A model generated the notes under the pieces. That model saw only the letters and a list, made by a program, of their open reading frames with translations. It had not been told where the DNA came from and made no database searches. Below, one piece after another: positions 1 to 8,446 of a stretch of DNA of 64,000 nt. How positions within the stretch are numbered: the first letter of the stretch is position 1; every line of letters begins with the position of its first letter. Origin of the DNA: Streptomyces sp. LUP47B (GTDB taxonomy: Bacteria; Actinomycetota; Actinomycetes; Streptomycetales; Streptomycetaceae); NCBI RefSeq assembly GCF_001746295.1, contig NZ_MJAH01000008.1, positions 305,906 to 369,905 on the forward strand, given 5' to 3'. A program made the translations under genes and the position numbers.

Positions 1-2
1 CC

Positions 3-1280
3 CTGCTGCCCGCCGTCGGCCTGCCCGTCCTCGCCGCCGCGGCCGCGCTCCACGACCACCCCGTCGCCCGCGACCTCGTCCTCCTCGCCGTGGTCGGCGC
101 GGGCGTGTACGCCCGGCGCTGGGGCCCACGCGGGCACAGCCTCGGCGTCTTCGCGTTCATGACCTTCTTCGTGGCGCAGTTCCTGCACGCGACCACCGAC
201 CGACTGCCCGAGCTCTACGCCGCCGTCCTGCTGTCCGTGCTCACCGCCGCCGCGGTCCGCTTCGGCCTGTGGTGCTACGAGCGCCGGCTCCCCCCGGCCC
301 CCGTGCCCGCCCCGCCCGCCGGGACCGGCCTCGCCCGTGCGACCACCCGCCAGGCGGTCCAGGCCATGGCCGGTGCGGGCTTCGCGCTCCTCGTCGGCCA
401 GTTGGTCTCCGGCCAGCGCTGGTACTGGGCCGTCGGCGCCACCTGGTGGATCTTCGTGAACACCACCTCGCGCGGCGAGACCCTGGTCCGCGGCTTCCGC
501 CGGGTCCTCGGCACGGTGATCGGCATCGGTCTCGGCCTGCTCGTCGCCGTACCGCTGCACGGGGCACCGGCGCCCACGGCCGTCCTGCTCGCCGTCTGCG
601 TCTTCGGCATCTTCTACACGGCCGCCGTCTCGTACACGTGGATGATGCTCTGGGTCACGCTGCTGGCCGAGCTCCTCTACGGCCTACTCGGCGTCCTGAA
701 CCCCGCACTGCTGGCCCTGCGGTTCGCGGAGACCGGCGTGGGCGCGGTCGGGGCCGTCCTCGCGGTGCTGTTCGTCCTGCCGATCACCACGCACGCCGTC
801 ACCGACGCCTGGATCCAGCGCGCCCTGCGCTGCGTCCACGCCTGCACCGCCGAGGCCGCGGCCCGCCTCGCGGGAGTGCCGGGCGCGGACCCGGCCGTCC
901 GGGTGACCGAGCTGGAGCAGCTGCTCGGCAGGGTCCGGCTCTCGGTGGCCCCGCTGGTCCACCCCCTCAACCCCGTGCCGGCCCGCAAGCACCGCGCCCG
1001 TCGCGTCCTCGCCCTCCTCGACGACTGCGCCCGGGAGATCCGGGGCCTGGTCACCGTCGCGGCCGACCCCGAGGCCTCGCACGACGCCCGCCTGACCGCC
1101 GCGTGCCGACGGGTGGAGGCCGCTGTGGAGGCCCTCACGGACGGCAGGGACTTCCCGGTGACGGACCGCCCCCTCGCCGAGGAACCCGCACTGGCCCACC
1201 TGCACGGCCTGGAAAGGGCGCTCGCGGAACTGGCCGCGCCCCTGCGCACGCCGACCGGCTCGCCGCTGGTGGGAGCCTGA
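3..1280 (+). CDS. FUSC family membrane protein, 5' end cut by window
   Basis: The frame is open from the first bases of the window, so the N-terminus lies outside. What is visible is a run of hydrophobic helices, a short hydrophilic linker rich in Pro/Ala, then a second helical bundle containing the segment RWYWAVGATWWIFVNTTSRGE (about nt 417-480), typical of the second half of FUSC (fusaric acid resistance / aromatic acid exporter) proteins. The last 150 residues are a soluble helical tail. Family members are inner-membrane exporters or permeases of small acids; the substrate cannot be told. The next gene in the same direction is about 110 nt away and has its own regulatory site, so co-transcription is uncertain. 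A second FUSC gene lies at 54010. Confidence 0.8.
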   Translation: MLPAVGLPVLAAAAALHDHPVARDLVLLAVVGAGVYARRWGPRGHSLGVFAFMTFFVAQFLHATTDRLPELYAAVLLSVLTAAAVRFGLWCYERRLPPAPVPAPPAGTGLARATTRQAVQAMAGAGFALLVGQLVSGQRWYWAVGATWWIFVNTTSRGETLVRGFRRVLGTVIGIGLGLLVAVPLHGAPAPTAVLLAVCVFGIFYTAAVSYTWMMLWVTLLAELLYGLLGVLNPALLALRFAETGVGAVGAVLAVLFVLPITTHAVTDAWIQRALRCVHACTAEAAARLAGVPGADPAVRVTELEQLLGRVRLSVAPLVHPLNPVPARKHRARRVLALLDDCAREIRGLVTVAADPEASHDARLTAACRRVEAAVEALTDGRDFPVTDRPLAEEPALAHLHGLERALAELAAPLRTPTGSPLVGA

Positions 1281-1324
1281 CCCCACGCCGCCATGTCCGT
1301 GACGTCCTCGTGAAGATGACCGGA

Positions 1325-1340
1325 GCTGGTCTAGACCGGT
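1325..1340. promoter_or_regulatory. Candidate DasR (dre) operator upstream of the lactonase gene
   Basis: The 16 bases GCTGGTCTAGACCGGT match the known Streptomyces dre consensus ACTGGTCTAGACCAGT at 14 of 16 positions, with the central GGTCTAGACC palindrome intact. The site ends 53 nt before the GTG of the lactonase gene. DasR is the GntR-family GlcNAc-responsive repressor. The match is seen directly; binding is inferred. Confidence 0.6.
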
Positions 1341-1393
1341 GCTGATCGACTGCTACCGTCGCCCCGAACGGCACAGACCGAGAGGGGACGACT

Positions 1394-2425
1394 GTGGCAG
1401 ACAGCGGCGGGCGGCGACGGGCCTACATCGGGTCGTTCACGGCGGCCGGAGGCCCCGGCATCGTGACGGCGGCGGTGGCCCCGGACACGGGTGCCCTGAA
1501 GGTGCTGAGCGGCCTGAACGGCGTACCCGATCCGTCGTATCTGGCCCTGTCGGCCCGCGGGGACGTGCTGTACACGGTCAGCGAGACGGCCGAGGGCGCG
1601 GTGGCCGCGTACCGGGTGAGCGGCGACCGGCCCCGGCCGGCCGGCCCGCCGGTACCGATCGACGGGAACGGACCCACGCACCTCGCCGTGCACGCCGGGC
1701 ACGTCCTGACCGCCAACTACGGCTCAGGCAGCGTCACCACCGTGCCCCTGCGCGCCGACGGCTCCCTCGCGGGCGCCCCCTCCGGCGTGCTGCGCCACAC
1801 CGGCTCTGGCCCGCACACACCCCGCCAGCAGGGCCCGCACGCCCATCAGGTGCAGCCCGACCCGAGCGGGCGGTGGATCGTCAGCGTCGACCTCGGCACG
1901 GACTCCGTGCGGGTGTGCACCCTGACGGACGGCGCGCTCGACGTGCACCGCGAGGTCGCCCTGCGCCCCGGCTCGGGCCCGCGTCACCTGGCCTTCCATC
2001 CCGACGGGACCCGTGCCTATGTCCTCAACGAGCTCACCCCGACCCTCGTCAGTTGCCGCTGGGACGCCGAGGAGGGCTCCCTGAAGCCTCTCAGCGAGAT
2101 CCCGGTGCTGGCCGGGGCCCCACAGGGTGACGCCTACCCGTCGGGCGTCGTCACGTCCTCCGACGGCCGTTTCGTGTGGACCGCCACTCGGGGCGAGGAC
2201 GTCCTGTCCACGTTCGCCGTCGAGGGCGACGACCTGCGGCTGGTCGGCACGGTCAGCTGCGGCGGCCGCTGGCCCAGGGCCCTCACGGAGTCCGGGGGAT
2301 ACCTGTACGTGGCGAACGAGCGCTCCGGCGAGGTGACCTGGTTCGCCGTGGACCCGGCGACCGGCCTGCCCAGGTACGAGGGCTCGATCGAGGTCCCGGC
2401 CGCGTCCTGCGTGGTCTTCGGCTGA
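1394..2425 (+). CDS. Lactonase family protein (YbhE/Pgl-type beta-propeller)
   Basis: A 343-residue protein of the lactonase/6-phosphogluconolactonase (YbhE) fold. It shows repeated propeller blades with segments such as AYIGSFT at the N-terminus, GPHAHQV near residue 150, SGPRHLAFHPDGTRAYVLNE near 195-215 and SSDGRFVWTATRG near 255, all characteristic of the family. Length fits (330-390). There is no signal peptide, so it is cytosolic. The GTG start is preceded by GAGAGGGGA (about 1380-1388). Members hydrolyse 6-phosphogluconolactone or other sugar lactones; which one is not decidable here. The candidate DasR operator upstream suggests amino-sugar-responsive expression. A strong hairpin follows the stop. 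Confidence 0.85.
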   Translation: MADSGGRRRAYIGSFTAAGGPGIVTAAVAPDTGALKVLSGLNGVPDPSYLALSARGDVLYTVSETAEGAVAAYRVSGDRPRPAGPPVPIDGNGPTHLAVHAGHVLTANYGSGSVTTVPLRADGSLAGAPSGVLRHTGSGPHTPRQQGPHAHQVQPDPSGRWIVSVDLGTDSVRVCTLTDGALDVHREVALRPGSGPRHLAFHPDGTRAYVLNELTPTLVSCRWDAEEGSLKPLSEIPVLAGAPQGDAYPSGVVTSSDGRFVWTATRGEDVLSTFAVEGDDLRLVGTVSCGGRWPRALTESGGYLYVANERSGEVTWFAVDPATGLPRYEGSIEVPAASCVVFG

Positions 2426-2440
2426 TCCGCCGCCTGCCAC

Positions 2441-2482
2441 ACCGAAGGGCCCGCTCCGACGGCTGGAGCGGGCCCTTTCGGT
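2441..2482. terminator. Bidirectional hairpin terminator
   Basis: Arms 2441-2457 and 2465-2482 pair almost perfectly (ACCGAAGGGCCCGCTCC against its complement with one bulged base) around a 7-base loop. It lies between two convergent genes, the lactonase (+) and the CbiX-like gene (-). Confidence 0.8.
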
Positions 2483-2505
2483 GACGCGGTCGCAGGGGGG
2501 CGCGC

Positions 2506-3429
2506 TCAGCGCACCGGTGCGCCCTGCGCCTGCTGCGGGGCGATGCCCAGCGCGGTCGTGTACTTGGCGAGGACGAGCTTGCCGATCGCCGGGTAGGGGC
2601 CGAGCGGCTCGGCGGCGGAGCAGCCGGCCTCCTTGGCCGCCTCCTCGATCACGGCGGGGTCGATCTCCGGCCCTATCAGATACGGCGCGAGCGCCAGCTG
2701 CTGCGAACCGGAGGACCGCAGCTGATCGGCGATGGACGCGATCGAACCGTCCTGGTCGAGCGCCGCCGCCATCACCGGCACGGCGAGACGCGCGGCGAGC
2801 AGCATGCCGGTGATCCCGGCCGCCTGCACGGCCTCCTCGCCGCCCACCGCGCCCAGGATGATGCCGTCCGCGGCGGTCGTCACGGCGAACAGACGGGCGC
2901 GGTCGGCGCGGGCCAGCCCGGCCTCCGACAGACGCACGTGCAGCGCCTCGGCGAGCAGCGGGTGCGGGCCCAGCACATCGGTGAGGTCGGCCGCGATCCG
3001 GCTGTCCATCACCGCCTGGCGGATCCGGCGCAGCAGCGCGCCGTCAGGACCGGCGAGCAGGGGCACCACGACGGCGACGGGACCGTCGGGCTCCTTGACG
3101 TCCATCCCGGCGGCCTTGGCCTGCTCGTAACGGGCGCTGCGCTCCTCGGCGGCATGGGTCAGGACGGCCTGAAGCGTGGGGAACTGCGAGTCGTCCCCGT
3201 CGAGGTACCCGATCCGCGCGTCGAGGCCGGGGAGCTCGGAGCGGGCGATGCTCACGACCTCCTCGGCGAGGCTGCGCGTGGCGGCCGCGGGCGTGCCCGG
3301 AACCGCGAGGACGAGCGCGGGCGCGCCCTCGGGAGCCGCCAAGGGCTCGGGTCGGCGGTGCCGCCCGGGCTGGCGAGGTCGCGGCATTCGTACTGGCAGG
3401 CCGGACGCGGGCCCAGTGGGGGAGCTCAT
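2506..3429 (-). CDS. CbiX/sirohydrochlorin chelatase-like protein lacking the metal-binding histidine
   Basis: A 307-residue protein with two CbiX-type half domains. The C-terminal half carries LALAPYLIGPEIDPAVI and the closing PLGPYPAIGKLVLAKY, typical of sirohydrochlorin cobalt/ferro-chelatases. The first strand of the family normally reads HGSRDP, with His binding the metal and substrate. Here the equivalent segment is LVLAVPGTPAAAT, without His or the HGS motif. It may therefore be a non-catalytic or repurposed homologue. The first 35 residues are basic and proline-rich and could be a late-start artefact or a linker. No siroheme or cobalamin genes lie nearby. ATG start at 3429 has no obvious Shine-Dalgarno, so the start is uncertain. 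Confidence 0.7.
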   Translation of the reverse strand: MSSPTGPASGLPVRMPRPRQPGRHRRPEPLAAPEGAPALVLAVPGTPAAATRSLAEEVVSIARSELPGLDARIGYLDGDDSQFPTLQAVLTHAAEERSARYEQAKAAGMDVKEPDGPVAVVVPLLAGPDGALLRRIRQAVMDSRIAADLTDVLGPHPLLAEALHVRLSEAGLARADRARLFAVTTAADGIILGAVGGEEAVQAAGITGMLLAARLAVPVMAAALDQDGSIASIADQLRSSGSQQLALAPYLIGPEIDPAVIEEAAKEAGCSAAEPLGPYPAIGKLVLAKYTTALGIAPQQAQGAPVR

Positions 3430-3524
3430 GGCGACGCATGTTACTGGTTTCCGGGGCTCCCCTGTTCGGGGAGGGTGCAGGTGAGCGGTATCCGTCCGGT
3501 TTTGTCTGATGAGTTACGTCCGCT

Positions 3525-4517
3525 TCAGCCCCTCTTTGGGGTCACGACGTACAACATCGACTCGTCACTCGGAAGGGTGAGCGAACCACGCGCCAGTTCT
3601 GTGGCGATCTGTACGGATCCCTCCAACGGGCCGCCCGCCGCCGTGACCTGCCGGGCGTGCGGCAGTCGCCGCTTCAGCTCCTCCTCCAGCGGTACGACGA
3701 GGGCGGCACCCATCCTGAACAAGCCACCGGTGAGGCTGACATGCGCCTCGCCCTGAGCCGGACAGACCGCGGCCGCCGAGTCCGCCATGTGCCGGGCCGC
3801 CTCGCGCAGGATCCTCTCGGCGACCGGGTCGCTCCCGGCGCAGGCCGCCACTTGGGGCGCGAAGGAGGCGAGCACGGCGGGCCGGTCCGTACGTGGGTAC
3901 AGCTTGCCGGGCAGCTCCCGCACCGGTCCGAACGCCTCCTCGGCCCGGGCCAGCAGCGCCGGCGAACCGCCGGACCGCCCGTCGTGGGCCCGCAGCGCGG
4001 CCTCCAGGCCGGCCCGCCCGATCCACGCGCCGCCCCCGCAGTCGCCCAGCAGATGACCCCAACCGTCCGCCCGACGCCAGGACTCGAGGTCGGTGCCGAT
4101 CGCGATGAGACCGGTTCCGGCCGCGACCACCGCACCCGGGCGCGGACCGAGCGCGCCGGTGTAGGCCGTCACCGCGTCCGCGACGAGCGCGACGGTCCGG
4201 ACCCCGAACTCCTGTGCCAGCGCGCCGGGAAGTTCGGCCCGCAGCGCATCGCCCAGGGTCGCGAGACCGGCCGCCCCGACGACGGCGGTGTCCAGTCCGC
4301 TGACTCCCGCCTCGGGCAGCAACGCCCGGACCATGGGTGTCAGTTGCTCCATCAGGTGCCCCGGGTCGATCCCGCGCGCACCCGTCCGCACGGGCACCCG
4401 GGACTCCAACGGGGCCGTGTTCCCCCGGCCGGGGACGCCGACGACGACCCGCAGGCCGGAGCCGCCGGAGTCGACGGCGAGGAACCCTTCCCCCGTACGG
4501 GTCCCGTGAAGTGACAA
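3525..4517 (-). CDS. BadF/BadG/BcrA/BcrD-type sugar kinase (GlcNAc kinase-like)
   Basis: An ASKHA-fold kinase of about 330 residues. Motifs in order: phosphate-1 loop FLAVDSGGSGLRVVVG near the N-terminus, ALVADAVTAYTGA, the glycine-rich AVVAAGTGLIAIG, WGHLLGDCGGGAWIG, and the adenosine motif VSLTGGLF near residue 280. This is the family of human-type N-acetylglucosamine kinases and Streptomyces amino-sugar kinases. An open frame runs to 4607, but that would overlap udg; the TTG at 4517 is preceded by GGAGG with 8 nt spacing and is the better start. Divergent from udg. It could phosphorylate amino sugars imported by the transporter at 27-30 kb, which has no kinase of its own; that link is inference. 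Confidence 0.75.
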   Translation of the reverse strand: MSLHGTRTGEGFLAVDSGGSGLRVVVGVPGRGNTAPLESRVPVRTGARGIDPGHLMEQLTPMVRALLPEAGVSGLDTAVVGAAGLATLGDALRAELPGALAQEFGVRTVALVADAVTAYTGALGPRPGAVVAAGTGLIAIGTDLESWRRADGWGHLLGDCGGGAWIGRAGLEAALRAHDGRSGGSPALLARAEEAFGPVRELPGKLYPRTDRPAVLASFAPQVAACAGSDPVAERILREAARHMADSAAAVCPAQGEAHVSLTGGLFRMGAALVVPLEEELKRRLPHARQVTAAGGPLEGSVQIATELARGSLTLPSDESMLYVVTPKRG

Positions 4518-4597
4518 GCTCCCCGCCTCCCCGGTGATGCGGCATCCATGTACGAGTGTGTGCTTGGCCCTGGCGCCTGCCAGTAGAGTGACACGCC

Positions 4598-5275
4598 GTG
4601 GCACCACGACCCTTGTACGAACTTGTCGAAGCAGGCTGGGCGAAGGCCCTCGAGCCCGCGGCCGAACGCATCGCCGCCATGGGGGACTTCCTCCGGGCCG
4701 AGATAGCGGCGGGCCGGACCTATCTGCCGGCCGGGGCGAATGTCCTGCGCGCCTTCCAGCAGCCCTTCGACGAGGTCCGCGTCCTGATCGTCGGTCAGGA
4801 TCCCTACCCGACGCCGGGGATGGCGATCGGGTTGAGTTTCGCGGTCTCGCCCGAGGTGCGTTCCCTGCCGGGCAGCCTGGAGAACATCTTCCGGGAGATG
4901 CACTCGGATCTGGGGCTGCCCCGGCCGTCGAACGGGGATCTGACGCCGTGGGCCGAGCAGGGTGTGCTGCTGCTCAACAGGGCGTTGACGACGGCCCCGC
5001 GCAAGCCCGCGGCGCACCGGGGCAAGGGCTGGGAGGAGGTCACCGAGCAGGCGATCCGGGCGCTGGCCGCGCGAGGAAAGCCGCTGGTCTCCATCCTGTG
5101 GGGGCGGGACGCGCGTAATCTGCGGCCGCTCCTGGGGGATCTTCCGGCGATCGAGTCCGCTCATCCCTCGCCGATGTCGGCGGACCGTGGTTTCTTCGGC
5201 TCGCGTCCGTTCAGCCGGGCCAACGATCTGCTGCTGCGGCAGGGTGCCCAGCCGGTGGACTGGCGACTGCCGTAG
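4598..5275 (+). CDS. ung: Uracil-DNA glycosylase, family 1
   Basis: 225 residues, matching the usual family-1 length. The water-activating motif GQDPYP lies near residues 66-71, and the DNA-binding/intercalation motif HPSPMS near 188-193 replaces the more common HPSPLS. LLLNRALTT is the uracil-recognition strand. It removes uracil from DNA in base excision repair in the cytosol. The GTG start has only a weak ribosome site. It is divergent from the kinase gene, whose maximal frame overlaps this start by 10 nt; the preferred TTG start of the kinase removes the overlap. A terminator follows. Confidence 0.93.
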   Translation: MAPRPLYELVEAGWAKALEPAAERIAAMGDFLRAEIAAGRTYLPAGANVLRAFQQPFDEVRVLIVGQDPYPTPGMAIGLSFAVSPEVRSLPGSLENIFREMHSDLGLPRPSNGDLTPWAEQGVLLLNRALTTAPRKPAAHRGKGWEEVTEQAIRALAARGKPLVSILWGRDARNLRPLLGDLPAIESAHPSPMSADRGFFGSRPFSRANDLLLRQGAQPVDWRLP

Positions 5276-5285
5276 GCACCCGGCA

Positions 5286-5316
5286 GGCCCCCTCCACCGC
5301 GCGGCGGAGAGGGCCC
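5286..5316. terminator. Bidirectional hairpin terminator
   Basis: GGCCCCCTCCACCGC and GCGGCGGAGAGGGCCC form a GC-rich stem with a few mismatches between ung (+) and the end of the glycan operon (-). It closes the nine-gene operon. Confidence 0.65.
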
Positions 5317-5327
5317 GGCCACCGGGA

Positions 5328-8300
5328 TCAGGTCACCGTGAATCCGTCGAACGTGGCGATGCCCCGTCCGTCGGTCCAGCCGTTCGCCGCGGTCATGAAG
5401 ACCCCGACGTCCTGTACGGCCGCCGCGCCTCCCGGCGTGGCCGTGCCCACCGTCGTCCAGGTGACGCCGTCCGTGCTCGCCTCACCGGTGTACGAGGCGC
5501 CGGACCGGGTCAGCCGCAGCCGCACCGGCGCGGTGAAGGAGCCCGACAGTTCGATCGAGTCGAAACGCCCGTCACCGTCCGCGTCCCAGCTCAGCGCGCA
5601 GCCGTTGGACGGGGTGATCGCCAGGTTCACATAGCCCGCGCTCCCCTGAGTGCCCAGGTCGTTGCGGACGATGAGGCCCGCCCGTGCCCAACCCCCGGAC
5701 GCGTCCTGGGAGGTGACCGTGACCTGGGCCACCGTTCCGTCCTGGTAACCGCCCGCCCGGTACACCGCCCCGAACTCGTTGGTGCCGCCCCACAGGTCGG
5801 CCCCCGCGCCCTCGATGGCGATCGCGTCGCCGGCCTGGCCGAACACCGCGTCGTTGTAGGAGGCCGTGCGGTACGGGTCGCCGACCCCGGCCGCGGCCAT
5901 CAGCCGTACCGGCGCCACCGCCTTCCCGCCCCCGGCGTACGCCGCCGCCGCGACGACCTGGCCGACCAGCTCCGTAGGCGCACCCGCCAGCAAGACCTCG
6001 AAGCGAGCGGCGAACGTCTCGCCGGACGCCACCGACGCCTTGCTCACCGGATCGAGCGGCTTCACCGTCATGCCCTCGGGGGCGGTGACCGAGAGGGTCA
6101 CGCCGCGAGTCGCCGTGAACCCGTTCCTGTTGGTGAAGGTGACCGTCACCGTCGCGGGCGTGCCCTCCGCGACCGCTCCCCGGTCGACACCCGCCGTGAG
6201 GGCCGCCTGGTAGGGAGTGGCGGCGAGCAGGTCGCGCACGCGGCGGGCCAGGGCGTACGAAGAGCCGTGGGGATCGGTCGGGTGCGTCTCGTGCGCGTGC
6301 GCCCAGCGGTCCTCCAGGGCGAACCAGTCGATCGTCGCCGGGTCCTTCCCCGTGGCGAGAGCGTTGAAGTACGTCGACCAGCGGGTGCGGTACAGGCCGC
6401 CGACCAGTCCGGACCACTCCCGGTTCGCGTAGTCGTGCAGGCCCTCCTCGCTGCTTTGGCGTCCGCCCCAGGTGGTGACGAGGGAGCGGACGTCGTACTC
6501 GAGGCGGTCCTTCTCGGCCCGGTCGGCGCCCCAGGCGCGCGCGTCGGCGAGCCACCGTCCGAGCAGATGTGGGCCGGAGGTCGCCAGCAGGTCGTCGAGG
6601 AGGTCCATCCAGCCCAGCCAGGTCCTGGTCAGCTTCCCGAACAGGGCCTTGTCCCCGGCGTCGTGTGCGGCCTTGATCTGCGGCAGCAGGACCCGGCTGC
6701 GGTTGGACAGGACCTGCCGGGCCACGTCGACGACGTCGTACCGGTAGGCCGAGCTGTCCCTCAACTCCGCCCGTACGGCGAGCAGTTCGGTGAGTGCGAC
6801 ATCGAAGGCCGTGGTGTCGTAACGGTCCTTCTCCGGCCCCCAGGCGGCGGCCTTGTTCGCGGTCAGGCTCGGCCGGGCGCCGAACAGTCCGTCCGGGGCC
6901 TCGCTCCAGGAGTCCGCGCGGGACATGTTGTACGCGGTGTCGCGGATCGTCTGCCAGGCCGCCGCCGCATGCCGGTCGGGGCCGCCGTAGCGGGAGAGGG
7001 CGTACGCGGCGAACCAGTCGTCCAGGTCCACGGTGCCGGGCGTCCAGGCCAGGTCGGTGAGGAGGGCGAGGGCGGGCGCGTTGTTGTCGGCCCCCTCGGG
7101 CATCGCCGCGATACCGGCGAGCGAACTGCCCTTCTTGTCACGCCACTTGGGGTACTGCTCCACCCAGTCCGGGGCGTTGGCGCCGATCGGGGTGTGGCCG
7201 CCGAAGTTCCAGATGCTGCCGAAGGCGTACGGGGTGCCGCCCCAGTCGCTCTCCCGGTCCGTGACGGTGGTGTAGCGGTCGGACAGGCCGTCCACGATCA
7301 GCATCCGGCTCTTGTCGACGCCGTCGAGCAGTGCCTTGGCCGGGTTGTTCTGCCAGCCGAGGATCGCCCAGACGGCCCCCGGGTGGGCCTTCTGCAGGGC
7401 TGCCTCGACGGCCCCCGCGGCCTCGCCCACCGGCACGTCACCGGCGTTGCCGCCCTCGTGCAGCAGGTCCATCTTGTACATCGTGCTCGCGCCGAACCGC
7501 TCCTTCTGGGCACGGTAGAACGTGGCGGCCACGTCCTCGAAGGCCGTGGTGCGCGGGTCGAGCCAGTCGGGGCGCTTGAAGGCCCCCCAGGTGCCCTGCG
7601 CCACCACCGCCGCGTCCCCGCCGTGCCTGGCGGGGAAGTCGTCCGGGACGCTGCCGTAGTAGCCCGGCAGCACCGGCGTCATGCCCAGGTCGCGCACCCG
7701 GTCGATGATCTTCTCGGCGAGCGCGGCACGCTTCTCGAGGAGCTGCCGGGAGATGGGCCCGCCGAAGCCTGACATGTTCTGCAGCAGCCACCAGGGCTGA
7801 CGGGCCGGGGCCGGGATCCACGCGCGCATCTCGGCGTCGGTGTAGCCGAACCGGCGGAACGTGTCGTAGTAGACGGCGTCGCCGCCCATGTAGACGAGGA
7901 CGCGGTTGACTCCATGCACGGCCAGGACGTCCAGCTCGTACTGCCAGGCGTCCCAGTCGCGGTAGGCGCCGGTGTAACCCTCGTTGGTGTCGTTGAAGGC
8001 GAAGCGGTGCGGCACGTTGGCCGTTCCCGTGATCTCCGCGGCGGGTGCGGGGAGGGTGCGGGGCAGGTTCAGCTGCTCGCCGGTCCAGGAGACGGAGGCG
8101 TGCGCGGTCCGCCGCAGGTAGGTGTGGAGGCCTGTGAGCAGCACGGCGGGGCTGGTGCCCTCCACCGTGATCTGCCCGGCCCGGCCGGTGACCCGGAAGC
8201 GGTCGGTGTCGTCGGCGACGGCCCGCAGGGTGAACTGTCGGTAGTGGTCGGGAAGCAGACGCTTCAGCGCGGCCGCGGCGGGCGTGGTGTCGAAGAGGGC

Positions 8301-8426
8301 GCCGTCGGCCGCGTACGCGCCCTGCGGGAGAGGCAGCAACGCGGCGCCGCCCAGCACCACCGCGCCCGTGAGGATCCGTCTGCGGGTGACGCCTGGGAGG
8401 TCGAGGTCGCCTCGGTTGTCGTGCAT
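5328..8426 (-). CDS. Secreted GH89 alpha-N-acetylglucosaminidase with NEW3 and Ca-loop lectin-like module
   Basis: 1032 residues. A Tat signal (TRRRILTG followed by a hydrophobic stretch, cleavage near AYAADG) exports it folded. The mature enzyme follows the NAGLU order: the small N-terminal domain, then the catalytic barrel with FNDTNEGYTGAYRDWDAWQYE, YMGGDAVYYDTFRRFGY and QPWWLLQNMSGFGGPIS, and a helical C-terminal domain. Family 89 releases terminal alpha-linked GlcNAc, for example from heparan or GlcNAc-alpha-1,4-Gal caps of gastric mucin. Residues about 735-830 look like a NEW3 domain. The last 185 or so form the lectin-like module shared with three other cluster proteins, with a DADGDGRFD calcium-type loop. 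ATG is preceded by GGAAGGA, 20 nt after the previous stop; last gene of the operon. Confidence 0.88.
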   Translation of the reverse strand: MHDNRGDLDLPGVTRRRILTGAVVLGGAALLPLPQGAYAADGALFDTTPAAAALKRLLPDHYRQFTLRAVADDTDRFRVTGRAGQITVEGTSPAVLLTGLHTYLRRTAHASVSWTGEQLNLPRTLPAPAAEITGTANVPHRFAFNDTNEGYTGAYRDWDAWQYELDVLAVHGVNRVLVYMGGDAVYYDTFRRFGYTDAEMRAWIPAPARQPWWLLQNMSGFGGPISRQLLEKRAALAEKIIDRVRDLGMTPVLPGYYGSVPDDFPARHGGDAAVVAQGTWGAFKRPDWLDPRTTAFEDVAATFYRAQKERFGASTMYKMDLLHEGGNAGDVPVGEAAGAVEAALQKAHPGAVWAILGWQNNPAKALLDGVDKSRMLIVDGLSDRYTTVTDRESDWGGTPYAFGSIWNFGGHTPIGANAPDWVEQYPKWRDKKGSSLAGIAAMPEGADNNAPALALLTDLAWTPGTVDLDDWFAAYALSRYGGPDRHAAAAWQTIRDTAYNMSRADSWSEAPDGLFGARPSLTANKAAAWGPEKDRYDTTAFDVALTELLAVRAELRDSSAYRYDVVDVARQVLSNRSRVLLPQIKAAHDAGDKALFGKLTRTWLGWMDLLDDLLATSGPHLLGRWLADARAWGADRAEKDRLEYDVRSLVTTWGGRQSSEEGLHDYANREWSGLVGGLYRTRWSTYFNALATGKDPATIDWFALEDRWAHAHETHPTDPHGSSYALARRVRDLLAATPYQAALTAGVDRGAVAEGTPATVTVTFTNRNGFTATRGVTLSVTAPEGMTVKPLDPVSKASVASGETFAARFEVLLAGAPTELVGQVVAAAAYAGGGKAVAPVRLMAAAGVGDPYRTASYNDAVFGQAGDAIAIEGAGADLWGGTNEFGAVYRAGGYQDGTVAQVTVTSQDASGGWARAGLIVRNDLGTQGSAGYVNLAITPSNGCALSWDADGDGRFDSIELSGSFTAPVRLRLTRSGASYTGEASTDGVTWTTVGTATPGGAAAVQDVGVFMTAANGWTDGRGIATFDGFTVT

Positions 8427-8446
8427 GAACGTCCTTCCGGCAGAGC

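Noticed and set aside
5187..7772. 861-codon plus-strand open frame
   Set aside because: Antisense to the GH89 gene and overlapping the end of ung; no motifs.
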